From: a virus
Direction: 5' to 3' (one strand)
Length of the DNA stretch: 48,186 nucleotides
IMG/VR virus record: IMGVR_UViG_3300037480_000036
Location: 1-48,186 of that record
Position 1 is the stretch's first letter. Each line of letters starts with the position of its first letter. Positions 25,433-33,298 of the stretch are shown here, in pieces. The position numbers were made by a program, and so were the translations under genes. The notes below the pieces were generated by a model that was not told the DNA's origin, did not search any database, and worked only from the letters and a program-made list of their open reading frames with translations.

Positions 25433-27508
25433 CTCATCAACCAACTTACGAGCTTCAGCAATGTAGTAATCGTAATTGATGTCATTAAACTCGTGGCCAG
25501 CGATACTGTTACAAACGGTCACGAGATACCCTTTTTGAATACTCATACGTCTATCTGGTGGTGTGTCGAATGGCTTAGGTATTTGGCCATACTTACCAGA
25601 TGGCGCTTTCTTAGCGTTCACCATCTTACCATTATCACGATGCTTCCAATGTGCCACGCTGTGCCATTTCTCAATGAGTGGCTGTGTAGGAGGCATAACT
25701 TTCGTTAACGCACCACCTGTTTCACTCACATAGTATCTTGACACGTTCTGCACCTGTTCATCACCGCATAACAAGTGACTGCTGCGCGGTACTTTGGTTC
25801 GTAAGAAGAAGTCGTACACATCATCATGGTTGTGAATGAACTCAGCGATGTCTTGATCGTGCATCAGTGCTGCTTCTGCTGCTTTAGCAACAACTACTGC
25901 ACTGTGGTTTTTATTCCACGTTAGTTCACGAGTACCACTGTTTTCTTCAATACGTTGATGTGCATAACAACCGATACGTTTAACATACTGGTTTTTATCA
26001 GCAGGTAGTGTTGCGTATTGTAATTCACCTAAACAATGGCTGAAGTCATCTGGTTTAGACCCGTTGGTAGGTAAGTCTTTAATCTTCCACTTGTCCGTTT
26101 TGGCCATATACGAATTTACATCTCGTATTGGCATACGTTCATAAGGTGCATGTTCAAGTTCGAGCTGTGTTAAATCTTCCCACCATTCACTCAGCAACAT
26201 TGCATGGTTAACATGTTCACGAGGACATGAATAAGTTACACCATCGGTGTTCATCTGAATCATGGTCAACCCAGGTATCTTGATTAACTGTTCAGTCAAC
26301 ATGCACAAAAGCAATTGGCCGTTAATGGTTGTTGCTAACGTGTACTTAGGATCTAAGAACGGACTGTGAACATCGTTTGATTTACCGTACACACCATTCA
26401 GTGCTAGTTTCATCATGTTGTTCTCAGCAGTACCTTTCGCATAAGTTTTACGTTGCTCATATACGTTAAGGTAAACATCACAGAATTTCTCAGTTAAGTG
26501 TTCAGGGTACAGCTTGTTCTTGATTGCCAGGTTCGGGTAGAACGATGCAACATCGCTGTCGATTATTTGATGTGTGTCTGTACTGGTACAAATCTGTTTA
26601 CTCAGTGAAGCATGAATACCACCACCACCGAACACAACATGGAAACCGTCAATATCAGCAGTAAGTTCCTGCTCGAATTGGCTAAAGTATGACTTAATAC
26701 CTTGACCTTCAGTTGGTATAACTGCATTGCGGAAAAACTCCAACACGCGCTGAAACTCAGGATGCTCGAACTGCACGTAAGGTAGAATAATCTCACCAGC
26801 GTTAACACATGCACGAGGTGTTTGAGTACGCTTATTAGCTTTCACACCTGCATCTGCCAGTTGCATCACGAAGAAGTCTGCACCTATCTTAGTGTCGTTG
26901 TGGTTCGTGAAGTTCTTATCGTACTTCTCAGTCAACTTGTCACGGAACTCAATCATAGGTCGTGATAGATCACCGAACTTACGAGTCGCCTTAACATCAT
27001 GCCAGTTGTACGTAAGCACCTCACGACTCTCAGCAAGTGTAAGCACATGGTCAGGTTTATACGGTAACTCGATGATGTCATCCATACGCATATTGAACTC
27101 TAACAACTTGAGTGATGTCATCTTGGCAGCGTTGTCGAAGTGGTGGATCTTCATCAGGTCGAGTTGTGGTACGAATTGGTTATCATCCCAAATAATATTA
27201 CTGAATCGATCACCGTTATTACCACACGTGATGATGTGGTCACACTTCTGCTTCAGCGTTGGCGCATCTATTTGGCCCTGCTGTTGCATGAGTAGGTGTA
27301 ACATAGGGTAATCGAACCCATAGTTATTAAATCCACCCATACGCCCACCACTGTTAGCTATCTGCATCAGTAGTTGGTACAGTGCTTGACCATCATGTTT
27401 CCACGGTGAGATTTCAAATTGCCAACGTGCTTTATCTGTATCACGCTCAATACAGATGCTGAAGAAGTTAGGGTAACTTTCGATGTCGTACCAGTAGATA
27501 GTGTTCAT
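25424..27508 (-). CDS. Family B DNA polymerase
   Basis: Replicative polymerase with 3'-5' proofreading, 694 residues. Exonuclease motifs: YDIESY (Asp8, Glu10), GGFNNYGFDYPML (Asn61, Asp66) and YNWHDVKATRKF (Asp171). Polymerase motifs: A DSDVASFYP (from 317), B KLALNGVYG (from 367), C MNTDG (Asp422). Motif C has Asn-Thr-Asp in place of the usual Asp-Thr-Asp, as in some phage B-type enzymes. It is last in the replication operon and its start overlaps the Dam gene by 4 nt. Confidence 0.95.
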   Translation of the reverse strand: MNTIYWYDIESYPNFFSICIERDTDKARWQFEISPWKHDGQALYQLLMQIANSGGRMGGFNNYGFDYPMLHLLMQQQGQIDAPTLKQKCDHIITCGNNGDRFSNIIWDDNQFVPQLDLMKIHHFDNAAKMTSLKLLEFNMRMDDIIELPYKPDHVLTLAESREVLTYNWHDVKATRKFGDLSRPMIEFRDKLTEKYDKNFTNHNDTKIGADFFVMQLADAGVKANKRTQTPRACVNAGEIILPYVQFEHPEFQRVLEFFRNAVIPTEGQGIKSYFSQFEQELTADIDGFHVVFGGGGIHASLSKQICTSTDTHQIIDSDVASFYPNLAIKNKLYPEHLTEKFCDVYLNVYEQRKTYAKGTAENNMMKLALNGVYGKSNDVHSPFLDPKYTLATTINGQLLLCMLTEQLIKIPGLTMIQMNTDGVTYSCPREHVNHAMLLSEWWEDLTQLELEHAPYERMPIRDVNSYMAKTDKWKIKDLPTNGSKPDDFSHCLGELQYATLPADKNQYVKRIGCYAHQRIEENSGTRELTWNKNHSAVVVAKAAEAALMHDQDIAEFIHNHDDVYDFFLRTKVPRSSHLLCGDEQVQNVSRYYVSETGGALTKVMPPTQPLIEKWHSVAHWKHRDNGKMVNAKKAPSGKYGQIPKPFDTPPDRRMSIQKGYLVTVCNSIAGHEFNDINYDYYIAEARKLVDELR

Positions 27509-28008
27509 CGGTCAGCATTCTCCATATCACAACGGTCGATTAGTTTAGCAGGTCGCTGTTCATCACCCCCATCAAACACAAACACCACAGACCCTTTATT
27601 ATTACCAGACTGAGGTTTACCCGTTTCAGCGTTAATGAAGCTAATACGACCACTTATGAACTCACATTCGGTACAGTTATAAAACGCCTCACGGAACCAC
27701 GCAACTGAGGTGTCAGCAGGTACAAGCATCACTGTTGTTTTGCCCTTGGTGGACTCATCAATGGCTTTATCAACCCACGGACGAATATTACTGTATGGAG
27801 GGTTACACCAATTCACCTTACCCCACGGTGTTGACAGTGCATCATCTGCTTCAGTCAAATAGTTAGGTACAAGATGGTTGTGGTCACTTGCAGCTACATC
27901 ACATGTGAACTTGTATTGCTTGTTGTACCAGTTGAACACGAACTTAGGTGTCTGAAATAAATCACGTATTGCTGGTTTAGTTGTCGAACCTGTGTAACCC
28001 TTGGCCAT
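27505..28008 (-). CDS. Phage DNA N6-adenine methyltransferase (Dam, PF05869 type)
   Basis: A 167-residue methylase. The N terminus DLFQTPKFVFNWYNKQYKFTCDVAAS and catalytic motif WCNPPYSNI near residue 92 are typical of the phage Dam family. It probably methylates adenine in phage DNA to evade host restriction. It lies between the MazG-like and polymerase genes in one operon, starting 1 nt after the former ends and overlapping the latter. Confidence 0.92.
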   Translation of the reverse strand: MAKGYTGSTTKPAIRDLFQTPKFVFNWYNKQYKFTCDVAASDHNHLVPNYLTEADDALSTPWGKVNWCNPPYSNIRPWVDKAIDESTKGKTTVMLVPADTSVAWFREAFYNCTECEFISGRISFINAETGKPQSGNNKGSVVFVFDGGDEQRPAKLIDRCDMENADR

Positions 28009-28009
28009 G

Positions 28010-28450
28010 TTACTCTCCTTGATTCTCAGGTAAGTCTTTAGCCTTAACGAATGTGCCGTTGATCATACGACCACCTGCTGTGCGCTTGTTAAGCACTTCA
28101 TACACAGGGTACAGCTCCGTAGAACGACTTGTACCAAGCATTGATAGTATTTGTGTACCAACAACGTGCATATCACATACAGCATCTATCTGTTCTGCTA
28201 CTGCGTTTTCAGGTGCTACTGGTTTGATACGACCACGTGCCAGTAATGCTAATAGCATACCTTGTACGATTTCTACAATTTCAGTAGGTGATTTATCAGG
28301 ACATTGAGCTGCAACTAATTCGACAAATTCTTCACCCATTTTGATGGTTTGCGCCCAGACAGTACCTTGCTCAACGATACATGTGTCGTGACCCCATTGG
28401 ACCAGTTTATTTTCTGTGTGGTTTAAGTCGTACGTGACAACTTCTCTCAT
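28010..28450 (-). CDS. MazG-like nucleotide pyrophosphohydrolase
   Basis: A 146-residue, all-helical protein. It has the metal-binding pattern of the MazG/dUTPase superfamily: KMGEEFVELVAAQ near residue 38 and EQIDAVCDMHVVGTQ near 86 (E-x-x-E, then E-x-x-D). It would hydrolyse non-canonical or excess NTPs, or lower ppGpp as proposed for other phage MazG proteins. The start overlaps the DUF3310 gene stop by ATGA. Confidence 0.75.
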   Translation of the reverse strand: MREVVTYDLNHTENKLVQWGHDTCIVEQGTVWAQTIKMGEEFVELVAAQCPDKSPTEIVEIVQGMLLALLARGRIKPVAPENAVAEQIDAVCDMHVVGTQILSMLGTSRSTELYPVYEVLNKRTAGGRMINGTFVKAKDLPENQGE

Positions 28451-28941
28451 GATTGTTTCTCCGCTTCATAAATCCATAAGTCCAGCACGTGTCGAGCTTT
28501 CTTCAGTTGCTCAACCTCGTTATCTTTGGCTCTGGTGGTGTATTTGTTAATCTTGGTATAACAAGCACCTGAGAATGCTTCATAACCTCGATTAAGTAAG
28601 GTTAGTTTTAATGGTTGAACAGCTTTATCTGTGTAATGACTACCACCAACTTGGCCATCCCAAGGTGAGGGTTTCGCACGTTTAATAGGTGGTGCAGACA
28701 ACACATCGTCATCTTCAACCCCATGTTCACACAACTGCACTTCTTCAACATGTTCAACGAAACGTGCTGATGTTGCATGTATTTTATGTCCGTCTTTATA
28801 CAAATAAGTACCTGTTGTACCGTTGTGTACTGCGAACACTTCACCTTCTTTGAAGCTACTACCTACACCTAATGTGCTGCAATCACTAACACAACGCACC
28901 ATCGCGTAGTTACCACATTCTGCTATCTTCTTACCTTTCAT
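28447..28941 (-). CDS. DUF3310 protein with N-terminal SH3-like extension
   Basis: A 164-residue protein. The C-terminal part has the DUF3310 pattern: VGGSHYTDKAVQPLKL near 98, then TKINKYTTRAKDNEVEQLKKARHVLD. The family is often labelled nucleotide kinase-like, but its function is unproven. The N-terminal 70 residues look like a beta-barrel. It is the first gene behind CRP-type promoter C, with AAGGA before the ATG, and starts the unit DUF3310, MazG, Dam, polymerase. Confidence 0.82.
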   Translation of the reverse strand: MKGKKIAECGNYAMVRCVSDCSTLGVGSSFKEGEVFAVHNGTTGTYLYKDGHKIHATSARFVEHVEEVQLCEHGVEDDDVLSAPPIKRAKPSPWDGQVGGSHYTDKAVQPLKLTLLNRGYEAFSGACYTKINKYTTRAKDNEVEQLKKARHVLDLWIYEAEKQS

Positions 28942-28959
28942 ATCCTGTTCCTTATAAAA

Positions 28960-28989
28960 AAGTCGTGAGGTAATAGTACGACACGACTT
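28960..28989 (-). terminator. Terminator hairpin interleaved with promoter C
   Basis: On the reverse strand, AAGTCGTG (28989-28982), a 14-nt loop, CACGACTT (28967-28960), then more T residues, fits a rho-independent terminator for transcripts coming from the upstream replication genes. The -10 of promoter C (28973-28978) lies in the loop. Transcripts starting at promoter C would lack the first arm and escape. Confidence 0.6.
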
Positions 28990-29015
28990 GTTGAATTACT
29001 GTGAACTGAATCACA
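28973..29015 (-). promoter_or_regulatory. CRP-type class II promoter C, for DUF3310-MazG-Dam-polymerase
   Basis: Read on the reverse strand: TGTGA-TTCAGT-TCACA at 29015-29000, exactly 21 nt, then TACTAT at 28978-28973. The operator overlaps the stop codon of the upstream HTH gene. Confidence 0.78.
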
Positions 29016-29259
29016 CTTTAGCTAAGATAGCTTCAGCACGTTTTAAACGATATGCTGAAATCATCCCCGATTGGCTATTATTACAGTGAACTCGCACACT
29101 TGATTCAGCTAGTCCAGTTGCTACCGCCACAACTTCAATGCCATGTTTGTTTACTAACCAACTTAATCGTTTACGGTTCTTGTCGTGATCCTGCTTTGGT
29201 TCAGCGTGGTCGATATCGTACTGCTTCACACACTGTTTTAACCAACTGATGTCAACCAT
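29011..29259 (-). CDS. Small HTH-like protein
   Basis: An 82-residue basic protein. Residues about 32-65 (WLVNKHGIEVVAVATGLAESSVRVHC) look like a helix-turn-helix with an Ala-rich first helix, then a recognition-like segment and RLKRAEAIL. DNA binding is likely, target unknown. It overlaps the VRR-NUC gene by 22 nt and is last in the upstream part of the replication operon, just before promoter C, so it is a candidate regulator of that point. Confidence 0.65.
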   Translation of the reverse strand: MVDISWLKQCVKQYDIDHAEPKQDHDKNRKRLSWLVNKHGIEVVAVATGLAESSVRVHCNNSQSGMISAYRLKRAEAILAKV

Positions 29260-29666
29260 GTGACATACTCCTCTAATAATTTATCTACATCTGATGCGTT
29301 ACGGGTAAAACCTGCAACACCACCAGCTTGTTTAACTATGTTTATGAACTTGAGCTGTGCTGCTTCTCGACTACCTTCACGATAACTATCCTTGATCTTG
29401 AACTTAGGTGTTTTATCTTCAAAGGCAGTGAACACAGGAATAGTTTTACCCACCATCTCCTGTGTTATTTCGATTGGTGTCCAACCTATTTTATCGCTGG
29501 ACTTAACCTTGGTGTTGTACTTCTGAGAGATGTTACCAAGCCCGTATCGAACTGGCACACCATCTTTGTTATACAACATACCACTGTTATTCCGAAACAG
29601 CTTACAACCCCATTCACCTGCTCGTAGTCCAGTTTCCTGTGACGATTTAGCTTCAGGGGTCGCCAT
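29238..29666 (-). CDS. VRR-NUC domain nuclease
   Basis: A 142-residue protein with the VRR-NUC layout: CKLFRNNSGMLYNKDGVPVRYGLG near residue 21, SDKIGWTPIEI near 56, then a Glu/Lys pair around AFEDKTPKFKIKD and the closing QLKFINIVKQAGGVAGF. VRR-NUC enzymes are PD-(D/E)XK-type nucleases that cut branched or structured DNA. It lies 2 nt after the SSB-like gene, consistent with a role in recombination or replication-fork processing. Confidence 0.82.
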   Translation of the reverse strand: MATPEAKSSQETGLRAGEWGCKLFRNNSGMLYNKDGVPVRYGLGNISQKYNTKVKSSDKIGWTPIEITQEMVGKTIPVFTAFEDKTPKFKIKDSYREGSREAAQLKFINIVKQAGGVAGFTRNASDVDKLLEEYVTWLTSVG

Positions 29667-29668
29667 GA

Positions 29669-30676
29669 TTAAGCCACTGTGTAGTTAGCTTGACCGTGAC
29701 CGTGGCTGATAAGTAGTTCATCAGTCCAACCTTGTGCGATCATATCAGCGTAAGCAGGTTGACCAGGGTTCATGATCACAGGGTCGGCAGTTACCACAGG
29801 AGCAGCAGGAGCAGCAGGTGCAGCAGGTGCAGCAGGTGCAGCAGGTGCAGCAGGTGCAGCAGGTGCAGTGACTACAGGAACAACGTCAGCAACAACAGCA
29901 GCTGCTGTTAACACAGGGTCGATCATTGCACCAGCGACAACAGCAGGGTTAACCACAGGAGCAGCAGGTGCAGGTACAGCAGGTGCAGCAGGTGCAGCAG
30001 GTGCAGCAGGTGCAGCAGGTGCTACAGGTGTGAACTGTTGATCTGCACCAGCTGCGATATTAGTGTTGGTTACTACTGAACTTGCAAACGCTGATGATGC
30101 TGCTTGTTGTACTGCGCCGCCGCCTAGTTTTGCATCGTCATAACACTTCATCACGTTGAGTAGACGTAGTGAGATAACGCGGTTACCAGCATTAGTGTCG
30201 AATGCCTGTGCTTCAAGTTCAACACGCACCCAACAACCACGGTAAATAGCAGCAGGGTTAATATCTTTAGCATCAGGACCACATGTGCCAACTGGCTCTT
30301 TGTTCTTAGCTGAGATTAACCACATACCTGCTGTGTTCGGATCAACAGAACCAGGAATCGGGTTTTTGTTAGCATCTTTCTGTAACTTCTGGTCACCATC
30401 AGCTAGTTTAGGTGGGTACTGAATTCCCATTGCTGGGTTGTCGTACACTTCACGTGGCTGTTGGAATGCTTCCATCGTACATTCGTTTAGTGCTGCGAAA
30501 ATATCTTCGTGTGTTGTTGTAGCCATTGCTTGACCACCGATAACAACTTGGCCATCTTTAGGGAACGCAAGTTGAATACCGTATTTAGGAACATCACCCT
30601 GTTGGTGTGCGTATGGTGCTGTTAGGTTTACAGAGATTGCTCGTGCGAAACCTGTGATCAAAGTACGTGAACTCAT
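29669..30676 (-). CDS. Single-strand DNA-binding protein-like (DUF2815) with Ala-Pro-rich linker
   Basis: Residues 1 to about 185 follow the DUF2815 / T7 gp2.5-like OB-fold pattern (ARAISVNLTAPYAHQ, then IYRGCWVRVELEAQAFD and RLLNVMKCYDDAKLGGG). Residues about 215-300 are two low-complexity Ala-Pro tracts encoded by 9-bp repeats. The C terminus is short and lacks the usual acidic tip. The protein likely coats single-stranded DNA at the fork and recruits partners. It sits between the DUF2800 and VRR-NUC genes. Confidence 0.82.
   Translation of the reverse strand: MSSRTLITGFARAISVNLTAPYAHQQGDVPKYGIQLAFPKDGQVVIGGQAMATTTHEDIFAALNECTMEAFQQPREVYDNPAMGIQYPPKLADGDQKLQKDANKNPIPGSVDPNTAGMWLISAKNKEPVGTCGPDAKDINPAAIYRGCWVRVELEAQAFDTNAGNRVISLRLLNVMKCYDDAKLGGGAVQQAASSAFASSVVTNTNIAAGADQQFTPVAPAAPAAPAAPAAPAVPAPAAPVVNPAVVAGAMIDPVLTAAAVVADVVPVVTAPAAPAAPAAPAAPAAPAAPAAPVVTADPVIMNPGQPAYADMIAQGWTDELLISHGHGQANYTVA
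29800..30030. repeat. Two tracts of 9-bp coding repeats (Ala-Pro) in the SSB-like gene
   Basis: Near-identical GCAGGTGCA-type units occur in tandem at about 29800-29868 and 29958-30030, encoding Ala-Ala-Pro runs on the reverse strand. Their near-perfect DNA identity suggests recent slippage-driven expansion of a flexible linker. Confidence 0.85.
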
Positions 30677-30678
30677 AA

Positions 30679-31818
30679 TTAAATATCCTTCATTGGAGTA
30701 AATGTGCCTTCTGGCACTCCGCCTACACGAATTGCAGGGCGATTGTCTGATAATTTAGCAAGTGTTGTACCTGCTGGTGGAACTATAAAAAACTCATTGG
30801 CTAACTTAGCCGGTATAACTTTTTTAACTTTGGTTTTGCCTTTAAGTTTCTTGTCGTAGAGAACATCAGGATCAATACCTTCAGCTATTACAGCCTCAAC
30901 AAGACCTTTCTCATCTTCTACTTTCGCCCACTTAATTGCTTTAACAGGTTTATAACCTTCTGGTACTTGACCTGTTGACTTAGTTATTTCTAACTGTTCA
31001 TCTTCGATGCGTGTAATAAACTTCTTCAGCACATCTAAGTTGTTGTAAATAACACCTACTTCAGTTGCAGTAAGTTCATCATCTGGTGCATCAGGGTAAG
31101 CAACATCGAGTACGTAAGTTAAACGTGCTCTACATCGTGCTTTTACACACCATAAACAATGATCACCTGCTTTAAGTGGTGTCGTTGGATCTTCAGCTAA
31201 ACGTATCGAGTTAGCGAAACGTGATTGCCAGTTGACCAGCTCAGTAGTTGTGTAAGTGTGCGAACGAATACAACCATCAATATGTTGTTTACGAGGTTGA
31301 ATGATTGTCGTAACAACCTTATCAACCTGCGCCCATATATCCATCGTATCAAGCGTGGCAATACCATAAGCGATTAACTGCTTATTGTTCGGCACATCTA
31401 CAATACCGTAACCATGCTTGTAATCAGAGATATACACTGTTCTGTTAGCAACATCGAACAGTGTGAAGTCAGATGTACCATAAACATCGGTACGTCCGAG
31501 AGAACTCATTGCAACACGTTTCTCAAGGTCTGGTCTTACACCTGTTCTGATAGCTAAATCATTCGCGTAACCTACATACAACTCAACAGCTTCACACATG
31601 GCTTCGTCAACTTCGTGCTTGTTGAACGTCATGCCGATACAATCTTTAGGTTGAGCACCGTAACGAATACAATACTCACCTAGTTCATGCGCTGCTGTAC
31701 CTAACTCTGCTGCAGGGTTAGTACCATTTTTTATACCACGGGTGGCTCTGATACTACCTGGACACGCATCTTCAAACCATCGAGATGCACTGCTGAATGA
31801 GTAGACACTATGTTGCAT
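30679..31818 (-). CDS. DUF2800 protein, Cas4/RecB-like PD-(D/E)XK nuclease
   Basis: A 379-residue protein with the DUF2800 pattern: FSSASRWFEDACPGSIRATR start, AAELGTAAHELGEYC near 37, GTSDFTLFDVANRTVYISDYKHGYGIVDV near 114 (catalytic Asp, Asp and Lys), QLIAYGI, and a CLWCVKARC cysteine cluster near 223 that could hold an Fe-S site as in Cas4. Such proteins are thought to process recombination ends. It lies in the replication operon 2 nt from the SSB-like gene. Confidence 0.85.
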   Translation of the reverse strand: MQHSVYSFSSASRWFEDACPGSIRATRGIKNGTNPAAELGTAAHELGEYCIRYGAQPKDCIGMTFNKHEVDEAMCEAVELYVGYANDLAIRTGVRPDLEKRVAMSSLGRTDVYGTSDFTLFDVANRTVYISDYKHGYGIVDVPNNKQLIAYGIATLDTMDIWAQVDKVVTTIIQPRKQHIDGCIRSHTYTTTELVNWQSRFANSIRLAEDPTTPLKAGDHCLWCVKARCRARLTYVLDVAYPDAPDDELTATEVGVIYNNLDVLKKFITRIEDEQLEITKSTGQVPEGYKPVKAIKWAKVEDEKGLVEAVIAEGIDPDVLYDKKLKGKTKVKKVIPAKLANEFFIVPPAGTTLAKLSDNRPAIRVGGVPEGTFTPMKDI

Positions 31819-31830
31819 GGCAGTTACTCC

Positions 31831-32832
31831 TTACAGTTCTTGCCAAGTTTTAAGGTACGCTTGTAACTGGTCGTTAACACCTGCAATAGCAGAGTAGTGA
31901 ACAAGTCCAACACAGTCAGCATCATGCGGTTCTAAGATACCTTCAATACCAGCGTTAAGATCGGCAGTGAAACCTAGTGGTTCAGCAATAGTTGTCATTC
32001 CTGTTACTGCATTGGTCGCATCAGCAACAGTGTCGTGCCAAGTTGTTAACGCATCGCGCAGTTTAACCATTGCACTATCTTCGATCTTACCAATAGTATC
32101 GAAAGCAGTGACTTCAACCATCAACGCTGTAATGTCGTTAGGTTCAACACGATATTCAGTAGTAAGATCTTTAATAAGACCCAACACTACTGATTTAACA
32201 GAACTTTCAACTGGTGCTGGTGGTGCGATAGGTGCAGTAGGTGCTTTAGGTACATTAGGTACATTAGGTACATTAGGTACTTTAGGGCCGACAGCAGGTA
32301 CTTCTAACAACGCATCGAACTCATCTTGTGTAAGTTCTTTGGTTGTAGGGATTTGTAACACCTCATCCATTTCAGCACGTGTATCACATGTGTTACTTAC
32401 TTTAGTTGCTGTGTCCATCCAGAAGAAAGGGCCTTCAGTTGTTGCTGTAACTGGCACATGTGCATCTGCGAAGTTAGTAGCACTTGCTTTCAACTCAGCC
32501 ATTGTGTTGTTGTACAGGTCATCGCTAATGCCTTTTTTACGTTTCCACTTACCAGTAGTAACAGATTTTGGCTCTTTAGCTTTAGAATGAATACGTGCAT
32601 CCCACTCAACACCGTCTTTATCAACACCTGCGTATGGGTCATTTGATACTGTTACTTCGACTGTCTGACCTTCTTGGACAGTAATCGGTGCAACATGTTC
32701 ACCTGCTTGTGCAGTAACTTCAGGTGATGTTAAGTCATCCATCGCTTTACCGATTTCAGCAGATGTACCTTTACCGATAAGTTCGATTAACTTATCCATT
32801 TTTGTTTCTAGTCGTTCTAAGATTCCTGACAT
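31831..32832 (-). CDS. Unknown replication-operon protein with WDARIHS-type motif
   Basis: A 333-residue acidic protein, first in the reverse replication operon. Residues about 68-100 carry DKDGVEWDARIHSKAKEP then GKWKRKKGI, a motif I recognise from phage proteins encoded near SSB-like and nuclease genes. A short VPN repeat tract (residues about 183-195) from 9-bp DNA repeats separates this from a helical C-terminal half. AAGGAA precedes the ATG. Function unknown; a recombination or SSB-partner role is only suggested by context. Confidence 0.68.
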   Translation of the reverse strand: MSGILERLETKMDKLIELIGKGTSAEIGKAMDDLTSPEVTAQAGEHVAPITVQEGQTVEVTVSNDPYAGVDKDGVEWDARIHSKAKEPKSVTTGKWKRKKGISDDLYNNTMAELKASATNFADAHVPVTATTEGPFFWMDTATKVSNTCDTRAEMDEVLQIPTTKELTQDEFDALLEVPAVGPKVPNVPNVPNVPKAPTAPIAPPAPVESSVKSVVLGLIKDLTTEYRVEPNDITALMVEVTAFDTIGKIEDSAMVKLRDALTTWHDTVADATNAVTGMTTIAEPLGFTADLNAGIEGILEPHDADCVGLVHYSAIAGVNDQLQAYLKTWQEL

Positions 32833-32851
32833 GGAATGTTCCTTGTTTTAA

Positions 32852-32870
32852 CGTCAACCCGTTGTTGACG
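32852..32870. promoter_or_regulatory. Operator-like palindrome at the replication promoter start
   Basis: CGTCAAC-CCGTT-GTTGACG, a perfect 7-bp inverted repeat. It lies from about +1 to +19 of the predicted reverse promoter, a position where a bound protein would block transcription. Confidence 0.55.
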
Positions 32871-32876
32871 AAATGA

Positions 32877-32905
32877 ATGATAGGGGAAGTTGAAATGGTT
32901 GTAAA
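32877..32905 (-). promoter_or_regulatory. Reverse sigma70-like promoter of the replication operon
   Basis: On the reverse strand: TTTACA, 17 nt, TATCAT, about 45 nt before the ATG at 32832. Good fit to consensus without any activator site. Confidence 0.62.
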
Positions 32906-32912
32906 GTAAAAT

Positions 32913-32941
32913 TTGCAAATTTCTACATTTTAATTTATATT
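32913..32941 (+). promoter_or_regulatory. Forward sigma70-like promoter for the helicase operon
   Basis: TTGCAA, 17 nt, TATATT, back-to-back with the reverse replication promoter. AAGGAG and the first small gene follow within 35 nt. Confidence 0.6.
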
Positions 32942-32974
32942 AGGCTCATGTTAATTAATAAGGAGTACGTATAT

Positions 32975-33118
32975 ATGAGTAACGTAATATTCCTATTCGG
33001 GTTGTTATGCTTAGTGGCAGGTCTTGCACCATTGCCAATAGACGAACCTGTGAGTAAGGAACTGAAGATACACCAGGTGTATCACGAGAAGTGTACGGTT
33101 ATAGATAAGGAGATGTAA
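32975..33118 (+). CDS. Small membrane protein
   Basis: A 47-residue frame found by reading. It starts at ATG 32975 after AAGGAG. Residues 4-20 (VIFLFGLLCLVAGLAPL) form one membrane segment or signal anchor, followed by a charged 27-residue tail. First gene of the forward early block. Unknown role; small membrane proteins at this place in phages sometimes alter the host envelope. Confidence 0.65.
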   Translation: MSNVIFLFGLLCLVAGLAPLPIDEPVSKELKIHQVYHEKCTVIDKEM

Positions 33119-33121
33119 GTT

Positions 33122-33298
33122 ATGATAACTCAAGTATTTTACCACCATCACCCAATAGGTGAAAACGTGTGGTCAACAACATATAGCGATGGCCGTTATA
33201 GCATGAAGTCACGCAGAGGCATGATCACTCGTGTTAAACCTACTGAACGTCAAGTGCGTCGTTTACATAAACAACGTGAGTTATGGGTGGGTAAGTAA
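33122..33298 (+). CDS. Small basic protein
   Basis: A 58-residue frame found by reading, 3 nt after the previous gene, ending in a TAATG overlap with the helicase gene. It has a His-rich start (FYHHHPIG) and a strongly basic C-terminal half (RRGMITRVKPTERQVRRLHKQ). DNA or RNA contact is possible. The tight coupling at both ends supports it as real. Function unknown. Confidence 0.66.
   Translation: MITQVFYHHHPIGENVWSTTYSDGRYSMKSRRGMITRVKPTERQVRRLHKQRELWVGK

Noticed and set aside
29772-30041. Forward Gly-Ala-rich frame
   Set aside because: It is the antisense of the Ala-Pro repeat tracts of the SSB-like gene; no ribosome site and pure low complexity.
31967-32590. Long forward frame opposite the 31831-32832 gene
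   Set aside because: Antisense shadow with no ribosome site; the reverse gene has a good start, promoter and operon context.
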